DNA from: CAXRBC01 sp041158045
GTDB lineage: Bacteria > Actinomycetota > Acidimicrobiia > Acidimicrobiales > Ilumatobacteraceae
Direction: 5' to 3'
DNA: 64,000 bases
NCBI GenBank assembly: GCA_041158045.1
Contig: JBEBCD010000023.1
Location: forward strand, 50,634 to 114,633
Position 1 is the stretch's first letter. Each line of letters begins with the position of its first letter. The notes under the pieces were generated by a model. It saw only the letters and a list, made by a program, of their open reading frames with translations, ran no database searches and was not told where the DNA came from. Of the stretch, positions 40,118-47,831 are shown piece after piece. Made by a program: the position numbers and the translations under genes.

Positions 40118-40120
40118 CCT
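40115..40120 (+). promoter_or_regulatory. -10 element of the LLM oxidoreductase gene, fused with the GDPD stop
   Basis: TAACCT, six bases before the ATG at 40127. Its TAA is the stop codon of the upstream GDPD gene. Confidence 0.55.
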
Positions 40121-40126
40121 GCGGCC

Positions 40127-41314
40127 ATGCGGGTCGACTCCAACTTCTTCTGCACCGTCCAGATGCCCGACGCGGGCAAGGTGGCCCCGACCGAGCGCCG
40201 GTACGACAACCGTGCCGTCGTCGAGTGCTACGAGAACCTCGTCGCCTACGCCAAGGCGGGTGACGCCCTCGGCTACGACACGATGTGGCTCACCGAGCAC
40301 CACTTCCAGCACGAGGGCTACGAGGTGCTGCCCAACCTCGTGCTCTTCGGCCTCCACTGCGCCAACCAGACGCGGTCGCTGCGCATGGGCCAGATGTTCA
40401 ACGTCGTGCCGCAGTGGCACCCGCTGCGCCTCGCCGAGGACTTCGCGATCGCCGACATCGCCACGGGCGGACGCATGGAGTTCGGCGTGGGCCGCGGCAC
40501 GGTGCCGCGCGAGGCCTGGACCCTCGGCACGGTCGTGGCGTCCGGGGACAACGCCATGTCCGCCGAGCACGACCGGATCAACCGCGAGCAGTTCGAGGAG
40601 TCGATGGAGGTCATCAAGCTCGCGTGGTACAACGAGCGCTTCTCGTACCGCGGCAAGCACTTCGTCTACCCGCCCGACGAGATCCCCGATCGCGGCTCCT
40701 ACGTCCACGACCTCACGCTCATCCCGCGCCCCCTGCGCACGATCGACATCCACCAGCCCGTCACCTCACCCGAGACCATCGAGTACGTGCCGCGCGCCGG
40801 CCACAAGGCCGTGTACTGGCTCCAGAACGCCGAGAGCCAGAAGCGCAAGTGGGACCGATACGCCGAGATCCGCGAGGAGATGGGCCAGCCGGTCGCGCCC
40901 GGCGCCGACCGGTGCCTCGTGCTCAACATCCACGTCGCTCGCACCCGCGAGGAGGCCGTGCGCCGCGCGACGCCGGGGCACCAGGAGTTCTCCAACTTCC
41001 TCGGGCCCTACGGCCGCTTCTCCTCGTACCGCCACGCGGACGGCTCCAAGGTGCCATTCGACTTCCGCCCGACGGTCGAGGACTCCACGCGCGAGAAGAT
41101 CCAGATCATCGGCTCGATCGACGATGCCGTCGACATGCTCGGCTTCTGGCGCGACCTGCTGGACCTGCGGCACGTCTGCTTCTTCTTCGAGTACCCGGGC
41201 CTGACCCGCGACGAGATGATCGAGCAGATGCACCTCGTCGCCGAGGAGGTCTTCCCGCGCCTCGGCGAGACCGTCGAGCGCCGCCCGCTCCCCGCGCTCT
41301 CGCCCCTCCACTGA
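40127..41314 (+). CDS. LLM-class flavin-dependent oxidoreductase
   Basis: A 395-residue bacterial luciferase-like TIM barrel. The start (RVDSNFFCTVQ) forms the first strand, GYDTMWLTEHHFQHEGY is the conserved block with HH, IATGGRMEFGVGRGTVPREAW binds the flavin phosphate, and EEFHSMEVIKLAW-like sequence (EESMEVIKLAWYNERFSYRGKHF) is typical of alkanal or monooxygenase members. The substrate is unknown. A deaminase-type amidohydrolase and an ABC importer follow on the same strand, so it may oxidise an imported N-heterocycle or similar compound. Leaderless start after TAACCT. Confidence 0.83.
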   Translation: MRVDSNFFCTVQMPDAGKVAPTERRYDNRAVVECYENLVAYAKAGDALGYDTMWLTEHHFQHEGYEVLPNLVLFGLHCANQTRSLRMGQMFNVVPQWHPLRLAEDFAIADIATGGRMEFGVGRGTVPREAWTLGTVVASGDNAMSAEHDRINREQFEESMEVIKLAWYNERFSYRGKHFVYPPDEIPDRGSYVHDLTLIPRPLRTIDIHQPVTSPETIEYVPRAGHKAVYWLQNAESQKRKWDRYAEIREEMGQPVAPGADRCLVLNIHVARTREEAVRRATPGHQEFSNFLGPYGRFSSYRHADGSKVPFDFRPTVEDSTREKIQIIGSIDDAVDMLGFWRDLLDLRHVCFFFEYPGLTRDEMIEQMHLVAEEVFPRLGETVERRPLPALSPLH

Positions 41315-41384
41315 GCGGGGCCCCTCCCTGGGCCTCCTCCTCCGCGACGTCAGGCTCGCCGACGCGCCGCTGACGCGCGTCGAC

Positions 41385-42542
41385 GTGCGCGCCGAGGGCG
41401 ATCGCGTCGTCGACGTGGCGGACGGTCTCGTGGCCGCACCGGGCGACGTCGTCGTCGACGGCGCCGGCGGGCTGTGCCTCCCCGGCCTCGCCGAGCCGCA
41501 CGCCCACCTCGACAAGGCCTACCTCGCCGACCGCGTGGTCAACCGCACGGGCGACCTCGGCGGCGCGATCGCCGCGATGATGGAGGCGCACCCGACCATC
41601 ACGGTCGACGACATCGCGACGCGCGCGGAGCGCGCCGTGCGCCGCATGGTGGCCAACGGCACCACCGCGATCCGCAGTCACGTGGACGTGACCGCGGCCA
41701 ACGGCCTCCGCGGCGTCGAGGCCCTCGTCGAGGTCCGCCGGCGCACCGCCGGGCTGTGCACGCTGCAGCTCGTCGCGCTCGTCGAGTGGCCCGTCGCCGG
41801 CCCCGAGGGCACGACCTCCCGCGCCCGCGCCGCGGCCGCGATCGCCGCCGGGGTCGACGTGCTCGGGGGGTGCCCCCACCTCGACGCCGACGCGCGCGCC
41901 GCCAACGTCGCGCTACTGGAGCTCGCCGCCGAGCTCGGCGTGCCGCTCGACCTGCACTGCGACGAGACGCTCGACCCCGGGGCACTCTCGCTCGACCACC
42001 TCGCCGACGAGGTCGTCGCGCGCCGCCACCGCGGCGCGGTGACGGCCTCGCACTGCGTGAGCCTCGGCGTGCAGGACGAGGCGACGCAGGCCCGCGTCGC
42101 CGCCCGCGTCGCCGAGGCGGGCATCGGGGTGATCGCCCTCCCGCACACCAATCTCTTCCTCCAGGGTCGCGACCACCCGCGCGCCATGCCGCGCGGCCTC
42201 ACCGCGGTGCGCGCGCTGCGCGCCGCCGGGACGACCGTGGCCGCGGGCGCGGACAACCTCCAGGACCCGTTCAACCCGGTGGGTCGCGCCGACCCGCTCG
42301 AGACCGCCGCCCTCATGATCATGACGGCGCACCTCCTGCCCGGCGAGGCCCTCGACGCGGTGACGCGGGCGCCCCGCGCCGTCATGTCGCTCCCCGAGGC
42401 GGGCCCCCGCCCCGGCGCGCGCGCCGACCTCGTCGTGGTGCCGTCGCCCGACGCGCGTGCCGCCATCGCCGACCAGCCCGACGGGCGCATCGTGGTGCAC
42501 GGGGGTCGGGTCGTGGCGGGCATCGACGGTCGGACCGCCTAG
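41385..42542 (+). CDS. Cytosine deaminase-type amidohydrolase
   Basis: At least 385 residues of the amidohydrolase superfamily. Metal ligands appear in LAEPHAHLDKAY, LDLHCDE and ASHCVSL, with GADNLQDPFNPVG supplying the catalytic Asp loop; this pattern is that of cytosine deaminase and N-isopropylammelide amidohydrolase. It would hydrolytically deaminate a heterocycle. The start is uncertain: the reading frame shows typical N-terminal strands (LLLRDVRLADAP) upstream of the listed GTG, with only a CTG (41328) available as start there. It lies between an LLM oxidoreductase and an ABC importer. Confidence 0.8.
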   Translation: MRAEGDRVVDVADGLVAAPGDVVVDGAGGLCLPGLAEPHAHLDKAYLADRVVNRTGDLGGAIAAMMEAHPTITVDDIATRAERAVRRMVANGTTAIRSHVDVTAANGLRGVEALVEVRRRTAGLCTLQLVALVEWPVAGPEGTTSRARAAAAIAAGVDVLGGCPHLDADARAANVALLELAAELGVPLDLHCDETLDPGALSLDHLADEVVARRHRGAVTASHCVSLGVQDEATQARVAARVAEAGIGVIALPHTNLFLQGRDHPRAMPRGLTAVRALRAAGTTVAAGADNLQDPFNPVGRADPLETAALMIMTAHLLPGEALDAVTRAPRAVMSLPEAGPRPGARADLVVVPSPDARAAIADQPDGRIVVHGGRVVAGIDGRTA

Positions 42543-42579
42543 GGGCCGCCGGCCATTCGCACCCGCCGCCGGTCCCGAC

Positions 42580-42585
42580 TACTCT
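42580..42585 (+). promoter_or_regulatory. Possible -10 element of the ABC importer operon
   Basis: TACTCT, 25 bases before the ATP-binding protein start. Downstream a long G-run with GGAGGA acts as ribosome binding site, so this transcript has a leader. Confidence 0.4.
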
Positions 42586-42610
42586 CGTCGCAACTCGGGG
42601 GGAGGATCGA

Positions 42611-43342
42611 ATGTCGGCGTTGACGTTCGAGGGCGTGGGAATGACGTTCCCAGACGGCACCGTGGCGCTCGAGGGCGTCTCCTTCTCCGTCCGGGAGGGC
42701 GAGTTCGTCAGCGTCGTCGGCCCGTCCGGCTGCGGCAAGAGCACGCTGCTGCGGATCGCCTCCGCCCTGGAGCGCCACACCGCGGGCGACTGCCGAGTCG
42801 ACGCGGACAAGATCGGCTACGTCTTCCAGGACGCCACCCTCCTGCCGTGGCGCACCGTGCGACGCAACGTCGAGCTCATCGCGGAGCTGAGCGGCATCGG
42901 CGGCGCGGAGCGGTCCCGACTCGCGGCCGAGACCATCCAGCTCGTCGGCCTCACCGGCTTCGAGGACAAGTACCCGCGCCAGCTCTCCGGCGGCATGAAG
43001 ATGCGCGCCTCCCTCGCGCGCTCGCTCGTGATGAAGCCGCGGACGTTCCTCTTCGACGAGCCGTTCGGCGCGCTCGACGAGATCACGCGCGAGCGCCTCA
43101 ACGACGAGCTGCTGCGGCTCTTCCAGCTCGAGGGCTTCGCGAGCCTCTTCATCACCCACTCGATCCCCGAGGCCGTCTTCATGTCGACGCGGGTGCTCGT
43201 GATGTCGGCGCGCCCTGGGCGGATCGTCGGGGACTTCACCGTGCCATTCACGTACCCGCGGCCGCACGACCTGCGCTACCAGCCGCAGTTCGCCGAGATC
43301 TGCGGCCAGGTCTCGCGCTCGTTGCGCGGGGTGCTCGCGTGA
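42611..43342 (+). CDS. ABC transporter ATP-binding protein (nitrate/taurine/pyrimidine type)
   Basis: A 243-residue ATPase. Walker A is GPSGCGKST, the Q-loop is FQDATLLPWRTVRRNV, the signature is LSGGMKMRASLARSL and Walker B is FLFDEPFGALDE. The LLPWRTV block and the GG-M-K-M signature are typical of the SsuB/TauB/ThiZ class, which pairs with NMT1-like binding proteins. A strong GGAGGA precedes the ATG. Its stop overlaps the permease start (GTGA). Confidence 0.92.
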   Translation: MSALTFEGVGMTFPDGTVALEGVSFSVREGEFVSVVGPSGCGKSTLLRIASALERHTAGDCRVDADKIGYVFQDATLLPWRTVRRNVELIAELSGIGGAERSRLAAETIQLVGLTGFEDKYPRQLSGGMKMRASLARSLVMKPRTFLFDEPFGALDEITRERLNDELLRLFQLEGFASLFITHSIPEAVFMSTRVLVMSARPGRIVGDFTVPFTYPRPHDLRYQPQFAEICGQVSRSLRGVLA

Positions 43343-44220
43343 GCGCGACGCCCGCGGCCGGGCCCGCCGCGACGGTGCCCGCGCGCGCCGCCGACGCACC
43401 CCGCGAGGCGGACGACCGCCGCCGGTGGAGCGACTATCTCGGGCCCGCCGTCGTCTTCGTCGCGTTCGTCGTGCTGTGGTACCTGCTCTCGACGCGCATC
43501 CTCCCGCCGCAGAAGCGGTTCCTCCTCCCGACGCCGCACCGCGTGGTCAACGAGGGGCTCCTCACCTGGCAGACGGGACAGGACCGGGGGCTCTTCCCGA
43601 TCCTGCGCTCGCTCTGGGACTCCATCAAGATCGCGATCATCGGCCTCGTCATCACCATCCTCATCGGCACGGGTCTCGCGACGCTCATGGCGACGCGCCG
43701 CTGGCTCGAGCGCGCGACGTGGCCGTACCTCGTGGCGCTCCAGTCGGCCCCGATCCTCGCGATGACGCCGCTCATCCGGGCGCTCATCGACGGCATCCAG
43801 ACCCAGCGCGTGCTCGTCGTGGTGCTCATCGCCTTCTTCCCCATCGTCAACAACACGCTCTTCGGCCTGCTCTCGGTCGACAAGAGCCAGCACGAGCTCT
43901 TCACCCTGCACAAGGTGAGCCCCATCACGCGGCTCGTCAAGCTGCAGTTCCCCGCCGCGATGCCCAACATCTTCGTGGGCCTGCGCATCTCGGCGGGCCT
44001 CTCCGTGATCGGCGCGGTCGTCGGCGACTTCTACTTCCGCCAGGGCGGGGTCGTCGGCATCGGCGCGCAGATCGACATCTACCGCGGCCGCCTGTGGGGA
44101 TCGGAGCTCATCGCCTCCATCCTCCTCGCGAGCGCGTTCGGCCTGGTCGTGTTCATCTTGTTCGGCGTGCTGGCCAAGCTCGCCGTCGGCAAGTGGCACG
44201 CCACGACGAGGGGTCAGTAG
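43339..44220 (+). CDS. ABC transporter permease (SsuC/ThiX type)
   Basis: A 293-residue permease with an N-terminal Ala/Pro-rich cytoplasmic stretch (about 1-28) and about six membrane helices. The EAA-type cytoplasmic loop is in LHKVSPITRLVKLQFPAAMPNIFVGLRI. Helix FGLVVFILFGVLAKLA is the last. The family imports sulfonates, taurine, nitrate or pyrimidines. The GTG overlaps the ATPase stop. The gene precedes the binding-protein gene by 52 bases. Confidence 0.9.
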   Translation: MSATPAAGPAATVPARAADAPREADDRRRWSDYLGPAVVFVAFVVLWYLLSTRILPPQKRFLLPTPHRVVNEGLLTWQTGQDRGLFPILRSLWDSIKIAIIGLVITILIGTGLATLMATRRWLERATWPYLVALQSAPILAMTPLIRALIDGIQTQRVLVVVLIAFFPIVNNTLFGLLSVDKSQHELFTLHKVSPITRLVKLQFPAAMPNIFVGLRISAGLSVIGAVVGDFYFRQGGVVGIGAQIDIYRGRLWGSELIASILLASAFGLVVFILFGVLAKLAVGKWHATTRGQ

Positions 44221-44259
44221 TGGCGCCCCGTCACCCGCAATACCCAACCACCAACACCC

Positions 44260-44265
44260 AAGGAG
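44260..44265 (+). promoter_or_regulatory. Strong ribosome binding site of the substrate-binding protein gene
   Basis: AAGGAG, seven bases ahead of the ATG, matches the anti-Shine-Dalgarno well and fits the need for excess binding protein over permease. The preceding A/C-rich 25 bases are unusual for this G/C-rich window. Confidence 0.6.
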
Positions 44266-44272
44266 ATACCCA

Positions 44273-45457
44273 ATGAGGAGAAAGGCCATCGCGCTGTTCG
44301 GCGTGGCGTGCCTCGGTCTCGCCGCGTGCGGCGGGGACGACGCGTCCGACGAAGCGGCGACCGAGGACACCGAGGCTCCCGCGGAGGAGGCGCCGGCCGA
44401 GGAGGCCGCCACCGTCTCGCTCGCGGGCGTCTGCCCCGACACCGTGACCTTCCAGACGGACTGGAACCCGGAGGCCGAGCACGGCTTCCTGTACCAGCTC
44501 GTCGGCGACGGCTACGAGGTCGACACGGCGGGGACCCGCGTGACGGGCCCGCTCGTGGCGAGCGGCAACGTCGACACCGGCGTCAAGGTGCAGGTCCGCT
44601 CCGGCGGTCCGGCCATCGGCTTCCAGAGCCCGACGTCGCTGATGTACCAGGACCCCGAGATCTTCCTCGGGTTCGTGAGCACCGACGGTGCGGTCCAGGA
44701 CTCCGGTGAGTTCCCGACCATGACCGTCGTGGCGCCGTTCAACATCAACCCGCAGATCATCATGTGGGACCCGGCCACCTACCCGAACGTCAAGACGATC
44801 GCCGACCTCAAGGCGACGGGCGCGAAGGTCCGCTACTTCGGCGGGGCCGCCTACATGGAGTACCTCGTCTCCGAGGGCATCCTCGACAAGGCGCAGGTCG
44901 ACGGGACGTACGACGGCACGCCGGCCAACTTCGTGGCCGACGGCGGCAAGGCGGCCCAGCAGGGCTTCGCCTCGTCCGAGCCGTACTACTACGAGAACGT
45001 CCTCACCGACTGGGCCAAGCCCGTCGCGTACCAGACGATCCACGACGCCGGCTGGACGGCCTACGCCCAGTCGCTCGGTGGTCTGCCGGACACGGTGTCG
45101 GCCAACGCGGAGTGCCTCAAGCTCCTCGTGCCGATCATCCAGCAGGCGCAGGTCGACTACGTGACCGACCCGGCCGAGACCAACGCGTTGATCCTCGACC
45201 TCGTCAAGCAGTACAACAACGGTTGGTTGTACGACGAGGGCCAGGCCAGCGCGGCGGTCGAGCTGATGCTCTCCAACAAGCTGGTGGCCAACAGCCCCGA
45301 CGGCACACTCGGGTCCTTCGACCTCGCGCGCATCGACGACTTCATCCCGAAGGCGGTCAAGGTGTACACCTCGATCGGCGCCAAGGTGCAGGATGGGATC
45401 ACGGCGGCGGACATCGTCACCAACGAGTTCATCGACCCGACGATCGCACTGCCCTGA
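44273..45457 (+). CDS. ABC transporter substrate-binding lipoprotein (NMT1/ThiY-like)
   Basis: A 394-residue exported binding protein. The lipobox is LAAC with Cys19, followed by an acidic low-complexity spacer (about 20-45). The block VTFQTDWNPEAEHGFLYQLVGDG resembles the start of NMT1/THI5 domains that bind pyrimidine or riboflavin precursors (typically FQLDWxPxxEH). The ligand pocket is uncertain, so the solute may be a pyrimidine-like compound, nitrate-class anion or other small molecule. It completes the importer. The C-terminal end is followed by a strong terminator hairpin. Confidence 0.86.
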   Translation: MRRKAIALFGVACLGLAACGGDDASDEAATEDTEAPAEEAPAEEAATVSLAGVCPDTVTFQTDWNPEAEHGFLYQLVGDGYEVDTAGTRVTGPLVASGNVDTGVKVQVRSGGPAIGFQSPTSLMYQDPEIFLGFVSTDGAVQDSGEFPTMTVVAPFNINPQIIMWDPATYPNVKTIADLKATGAKVRYFGGAAYMEYLVSEGILDKAQVDGTYDGTPANFVADGGKAAQQGFASSEPYYYENVLTDWAKPVAYQTIHDAGWTAYAQSLGGLPDTVSANAECLKLLVPIIQQAQVDYVTDPAETNALILDLVKQYNNGWLYDEGQASAAVELMLSNKLVANSPDGTLGSFDLARIDDFIPKAVKVYTSIGAKVQDGITAADIVTNEFIDPTIALP

Positions 45458-45515
45458 CCGGGGCGAGTCACCGCGTCGCGACCCGCGGCGCGGTGACGTG
45501 ATCGTCGAGTTGTGA

Positions 45516-45555
45516 GAGGGGGCGGGTCCGGGAGCGATCCCGGGCCCGCCCCCTC
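45516..45555. terminator. 18-bp hairpin, bidirectional terminator between binding-protein and creatininase genes
   Basis: An inverted repeat with 18-bp arms, starting GAGGGGGCGGG on the left and ending CCCGCCCCCTC on the right, with one G.T wobble and a GCGA tetraloop. It lies between two convergent genes and has no U-tract. This is one of the most stable hairpins in the window. Confidence 0.75.
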
Positions 45556-45562
45556 CGCGCGT

Positions 45563-46354
45563 CTACCGGCCGAAGTCGAAGGCGGCGATCTCCACGAGCG
45601 CCTCGGCGAACTGCGCGACCGCTGCGTCGAACATGCGACGCCCCTCCTCCGCCGTCGCGCGCGTCGGGTCGCCGACGTGCCCCTCGGGGAAGAAGTCGTT
45701 GGAGAGCCAGCCGAAGGACACCGAGCCGCCGAAGCGCACGTGACGATTCCGCGCGAGGCGCTCGGGCACGCGGCGCACGGCTCGCGTCATGTCGACGAGC
45801 TCCGGTGCGAGGTGCAGCATCACGCTCGTCTCGTCGTGACCGGCGTGGATGCCCATGCCGAGCTCCGAGGCCGCAGACGAGCCGCCCTGGTCCGCCGGCA
45901 TGTGCGGGTGGGCCGTGAACGTGCGCAGGCCGTACTTGAGGCGCAGCTCCCGGTTGGCCACGCCGAGGAGCGCGCTGTTGCCACCATGGCCGTTGAGGAA
46001 CACGAGGCGCTCGGCGGGCGTCGCGGCGACCGAACGCCCGAGGTCGTCGAGCACGCCGCGCATGGTCGCATCGGAGAGCCAGACCGTGCCGGCCGCCCAG
46101 GCGTGCTCGTTGGACTTGGAGTACGAGAGCGTCGGCAGGAGCCACGCGTCGACCGTGGCGCCGGGGCCGCCCGCCACCCGCGCGACGGCGGCCGCGGCGA
46201 CCGCCTCGGCGATCACGCTGTCGGTCGAGAGCGGCAGGTGCGGCCCGTGCTGCTCGATGGCCCCGACGGGCTGCACCAGCACCGAGCGCGGTCCGAGGCG
46301 GCCCGCGATCTCGGGGCCCCGCAGCGACGCGAGGCGGCGGTCGGCGGCGCTCAG
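45563..46354 (-). CDS. Creatininase-family amidohydrolase
   Basis: About 263 residues of the creatinine amidohydrolase family. Metal-site blocks: VQPVGAIEQHGPHLPLSTD (E and H) near the start, VFLNGHGGNSALL, and AGHDETSVMLHLAPELVD. Members open cyclic amides such as creatinine, F-box-type lactams or mycofactocin peptides. The start is uncertain. The family's N-terminus (LSAADRRLASLRGPEIA) requires a start near the CTG that overlaps the stop of the phosphoribosyltransferase gene; the first GTG (46282) would remove the leading helix and strand. It shares a transcript with the phosphoribosyltransferase. Confidence 0.8.
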   Translation of the reverse strand: MSAADRRLASLRGPEIAGRLGPRSVLVQPVGAIEQHGPHLPLSTDSVIAEAVAAAAVARVAGGPGATVDAWLLPTLSYSKSNEHAWAAGTVWLSDATMRGVLDDLGRSVAATPAERLVFLNGHGGNSALLGVANRELRLKYGLRTFTAHPHMPADQGGSSAASELGMGIHAGHDETSVMLHLAPELVDMTRAVRRVPERLARNRHVRFGGSVSFGWLSNDFFPEGHVGDPTRATAEEGRRMFDAAVAQFAEALVEIAAFDFGR

Positions 46355-46848
46355 GCGTCCCGCACGAGGCCCTCGCGCTCCACCACGGGGTCCTTGTCGC
46401 TCCACGGGAAGTTGATCCACTTGTCGGTCCGGCGCCAGGCGTAGTCGCACTTCACGATCGAGTGCGGCTTCTCGTAGAGCACGGCGATGCGCGACTCGCG
46501 CACCTGGCCCTGGCAGAACTCGTTGACGAGCTTCAGCGTGTGGCCCGTGTCGGCGACGTCGTCGACGATGAGCACGCGGGCGTTGCGCATGTCGACCATG
46601 CTCGGCACCGGCGGCAGCATGATGGGGATCGGCAGGCGCTCGTTGACCCCCGAGTAGTACTCGACGTTGAGGGTGTAGGTGTTCTTCACGCCGAGGGCAT
46701 AGCCGAGGGCCCCGGCCGGCATGAGCCCGCCGCGGGCGATCGCGAGGATCATGTCGGGCTCGTAGCCCGAGCGGGCGATGAGGACGGCGAGCTCCCGGCT
46801 CGCGTCCCCGAACGTCTCCCACGTGAGGATCTCGCGTTGCTCCGCCAC
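46351..46848 (-). CDS. Purine/pyrimidine-type phosphoribosyltransferase
   Basis: A 165-residue type I PRTase. The PRPP motif is VLIVDDVADTGHTL, and IARGGLMPAG is the pyrophosphate-binding segment; VKNTYTLNVEYY forms the flexible hood region. It would join a base to PRPP, giving a nucleotide; the base is not predictable (xanthine/guanine-type is common). The start is the GTG after a G-rich patch. An upstream ATG (46881) falls inside a TATGGT box and is rejected. It lies beside an importer and a deaminase-type hydrolase. Confidence 0.82.
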   Translation of the reverse strand: MAEQREILTWETFGDASRELAVLIARSGYEPDMILAIARGGLMPAGALGYALGVKNTYTLNVEYYSGVNERLPIPIMLPPVPSMVDMRNARVLIVDDVADTGHTLKLVNEFCQGQVRESRIAVLYEKPHSIVKCDYAWRRTDKWINFPWSDKDPVVEREGLVRDA

Positions 46849-46876
46849 TGCGCCCCCTGTCCGCGTCGAAGCCTCC

Positions 46877-46882
46877 ACCATA
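46877..46882 (-). promoter_or_regulatory. -10 element of the phosphoribosyltransferase operon
   Basis: Minus-strand TATGGT, 28 bases before the GTG start. The leader carries GGAGG and a G-run, so the transcript is not leaderless. Confidence 0.45.
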
Positions 46883-46909
46883 GTTCACGACCCCGCCACG
46901 CCCGGTGGG

Positions 46910-46915
46910 TACGGT
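46910..46915 (+). promoter_or_regulatory. -10 element of the AlkA-type glycosylase gene (leaderless)
   Basis: TACGGT seven bases before the ATG at 46923; it is 27 bases from the divergent TATGGT box. Confidence 0.55.
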
Positions 46916-46922
46916 CGTGCCG

Positions 46923-47831
46923 ATGGACGCCCGACCCGTCGTCGCACCACCGGTCGCCGCGCGACGCCTCGATGCGCTCGCGGTCGGTGCACTGCGCAAC
47001 GGGCTCCACGACCCCACCACGCGCTGGGACGGCGCGACGCTCGAGCGCGCGACGCTCACCCCCGACGGCCCCGGTGCGGTGCGCGTGCGGGTCGCGCCCG
47101 ACGGCACGCCGCGCTGCGAGCCGCACGGCCCCGGCGGGTCATGGCTCGCGGCCCGCGCCGGGCTCATGCTCGGGCTCGCGGACGATCCGCCCACCATCGC
47201 GCCCCGCCACGAGGCCGTGGCGACGGCGCTCCGGCGCCACCGCGTGCCGCGCATCGCGACGTCCGCGACCCCCTGGCACGAGCTCCTCCCCGCGATCCTC
47301 GGCCAGCGGGTGACCGCCCGCCAGGCGCGCGAGCAGTGGCGCGCACTGTGTCGCCGACTCGGCGAGCCCGCGCCCGGGCTCCCCCACCTGCGCCTGCCAC
47401 CCACCCCCGCCGCGCTGCGCGCGACGACGTCCTGGGACCTCCACGCCCTCGGCATCGAGCGCCAGCGCGGCGACACCCTGCGCCGCGTCGCGGCCCACGG
47501 CGACCGCATCGTCCGCCTCGCCGACGCCCCCGCGCCCGCGGCGCGCGAGTGGCTGGTGCGCCTGCGGGGCGTGGGGCCGTGGACGGCCGCCGTCGCCGTG
47601 GCCACCTCGCACGGCGACCCCGATGCGGTCCCCGTGGGCGACTACCACGCGAAGCACGTGGTGGCCTGGGCGCTCGCCGGGCGCCCCCGCGGGACCGACG
47701 ACGAGATGCTCGCGCTGCTCGCGCCCTACGAGGGCCAGCGCCGCCGCGTGCTCGACCTGCTGGCACGCGACGGGTGGTCGGCCCCGCGGTTCGGCCCCGG
47801 TCGCCGACTCGTGGACGTCGCGAGGATCTAG
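46923..47831 (+). CDS. DNA-3-methyladenine glycosylase II family protein (AlkA-like)
   Basis: A 302-residue HhH-GPD DNA glycosylase. The helix-hairpin-helix is in LRGVGPWTAAVAVATSHGDPDAVPVGDYHAKH, in which the aspartate after PDAVPVGD (GDYH) matches the catalytic position; PAILGQRVTARQAREQWRAL is the AlkA helical block. The N-terminal 90 residues form the usual beta domain. It removes alkylated bases from DNA. The convergent end overlaps aroA by four bases. Leaderless ATG. Confidence 0.87.
   Translation: MDARPVVAPPVAARRLDALAVGALRNGLHDPTTRWDGATLERATLTPDGPGAVRVRVAPDGTPRCEPHGPGGSWLAARAGLMLGLADDPPTIAPRHEAVATALRRHRVPRIATSATPWHELLPAILGQRVTARQAREQWRALCRRLGEPAPGLPHLRLPPTPAALRATTSWDLHALGIERQRGDTLRRVAAHGDRIVRLADAPAPAAREWLVRLRGVGPWTAAVAVATSHGDPDAVPVGDYHAKHVVAWALAGRPRGTDDEMLALLAPYEGQRRRVLDLLARDGWSAPRFGPGRRLVDVARI

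Noticed and set aside
46879..46881. ATG as the start of the phosphoribosyltransferase
   Set aside because: It is inside TATGGT, and the extra residues have no similarity to the family; the downstream GTG follows a G-rich site.
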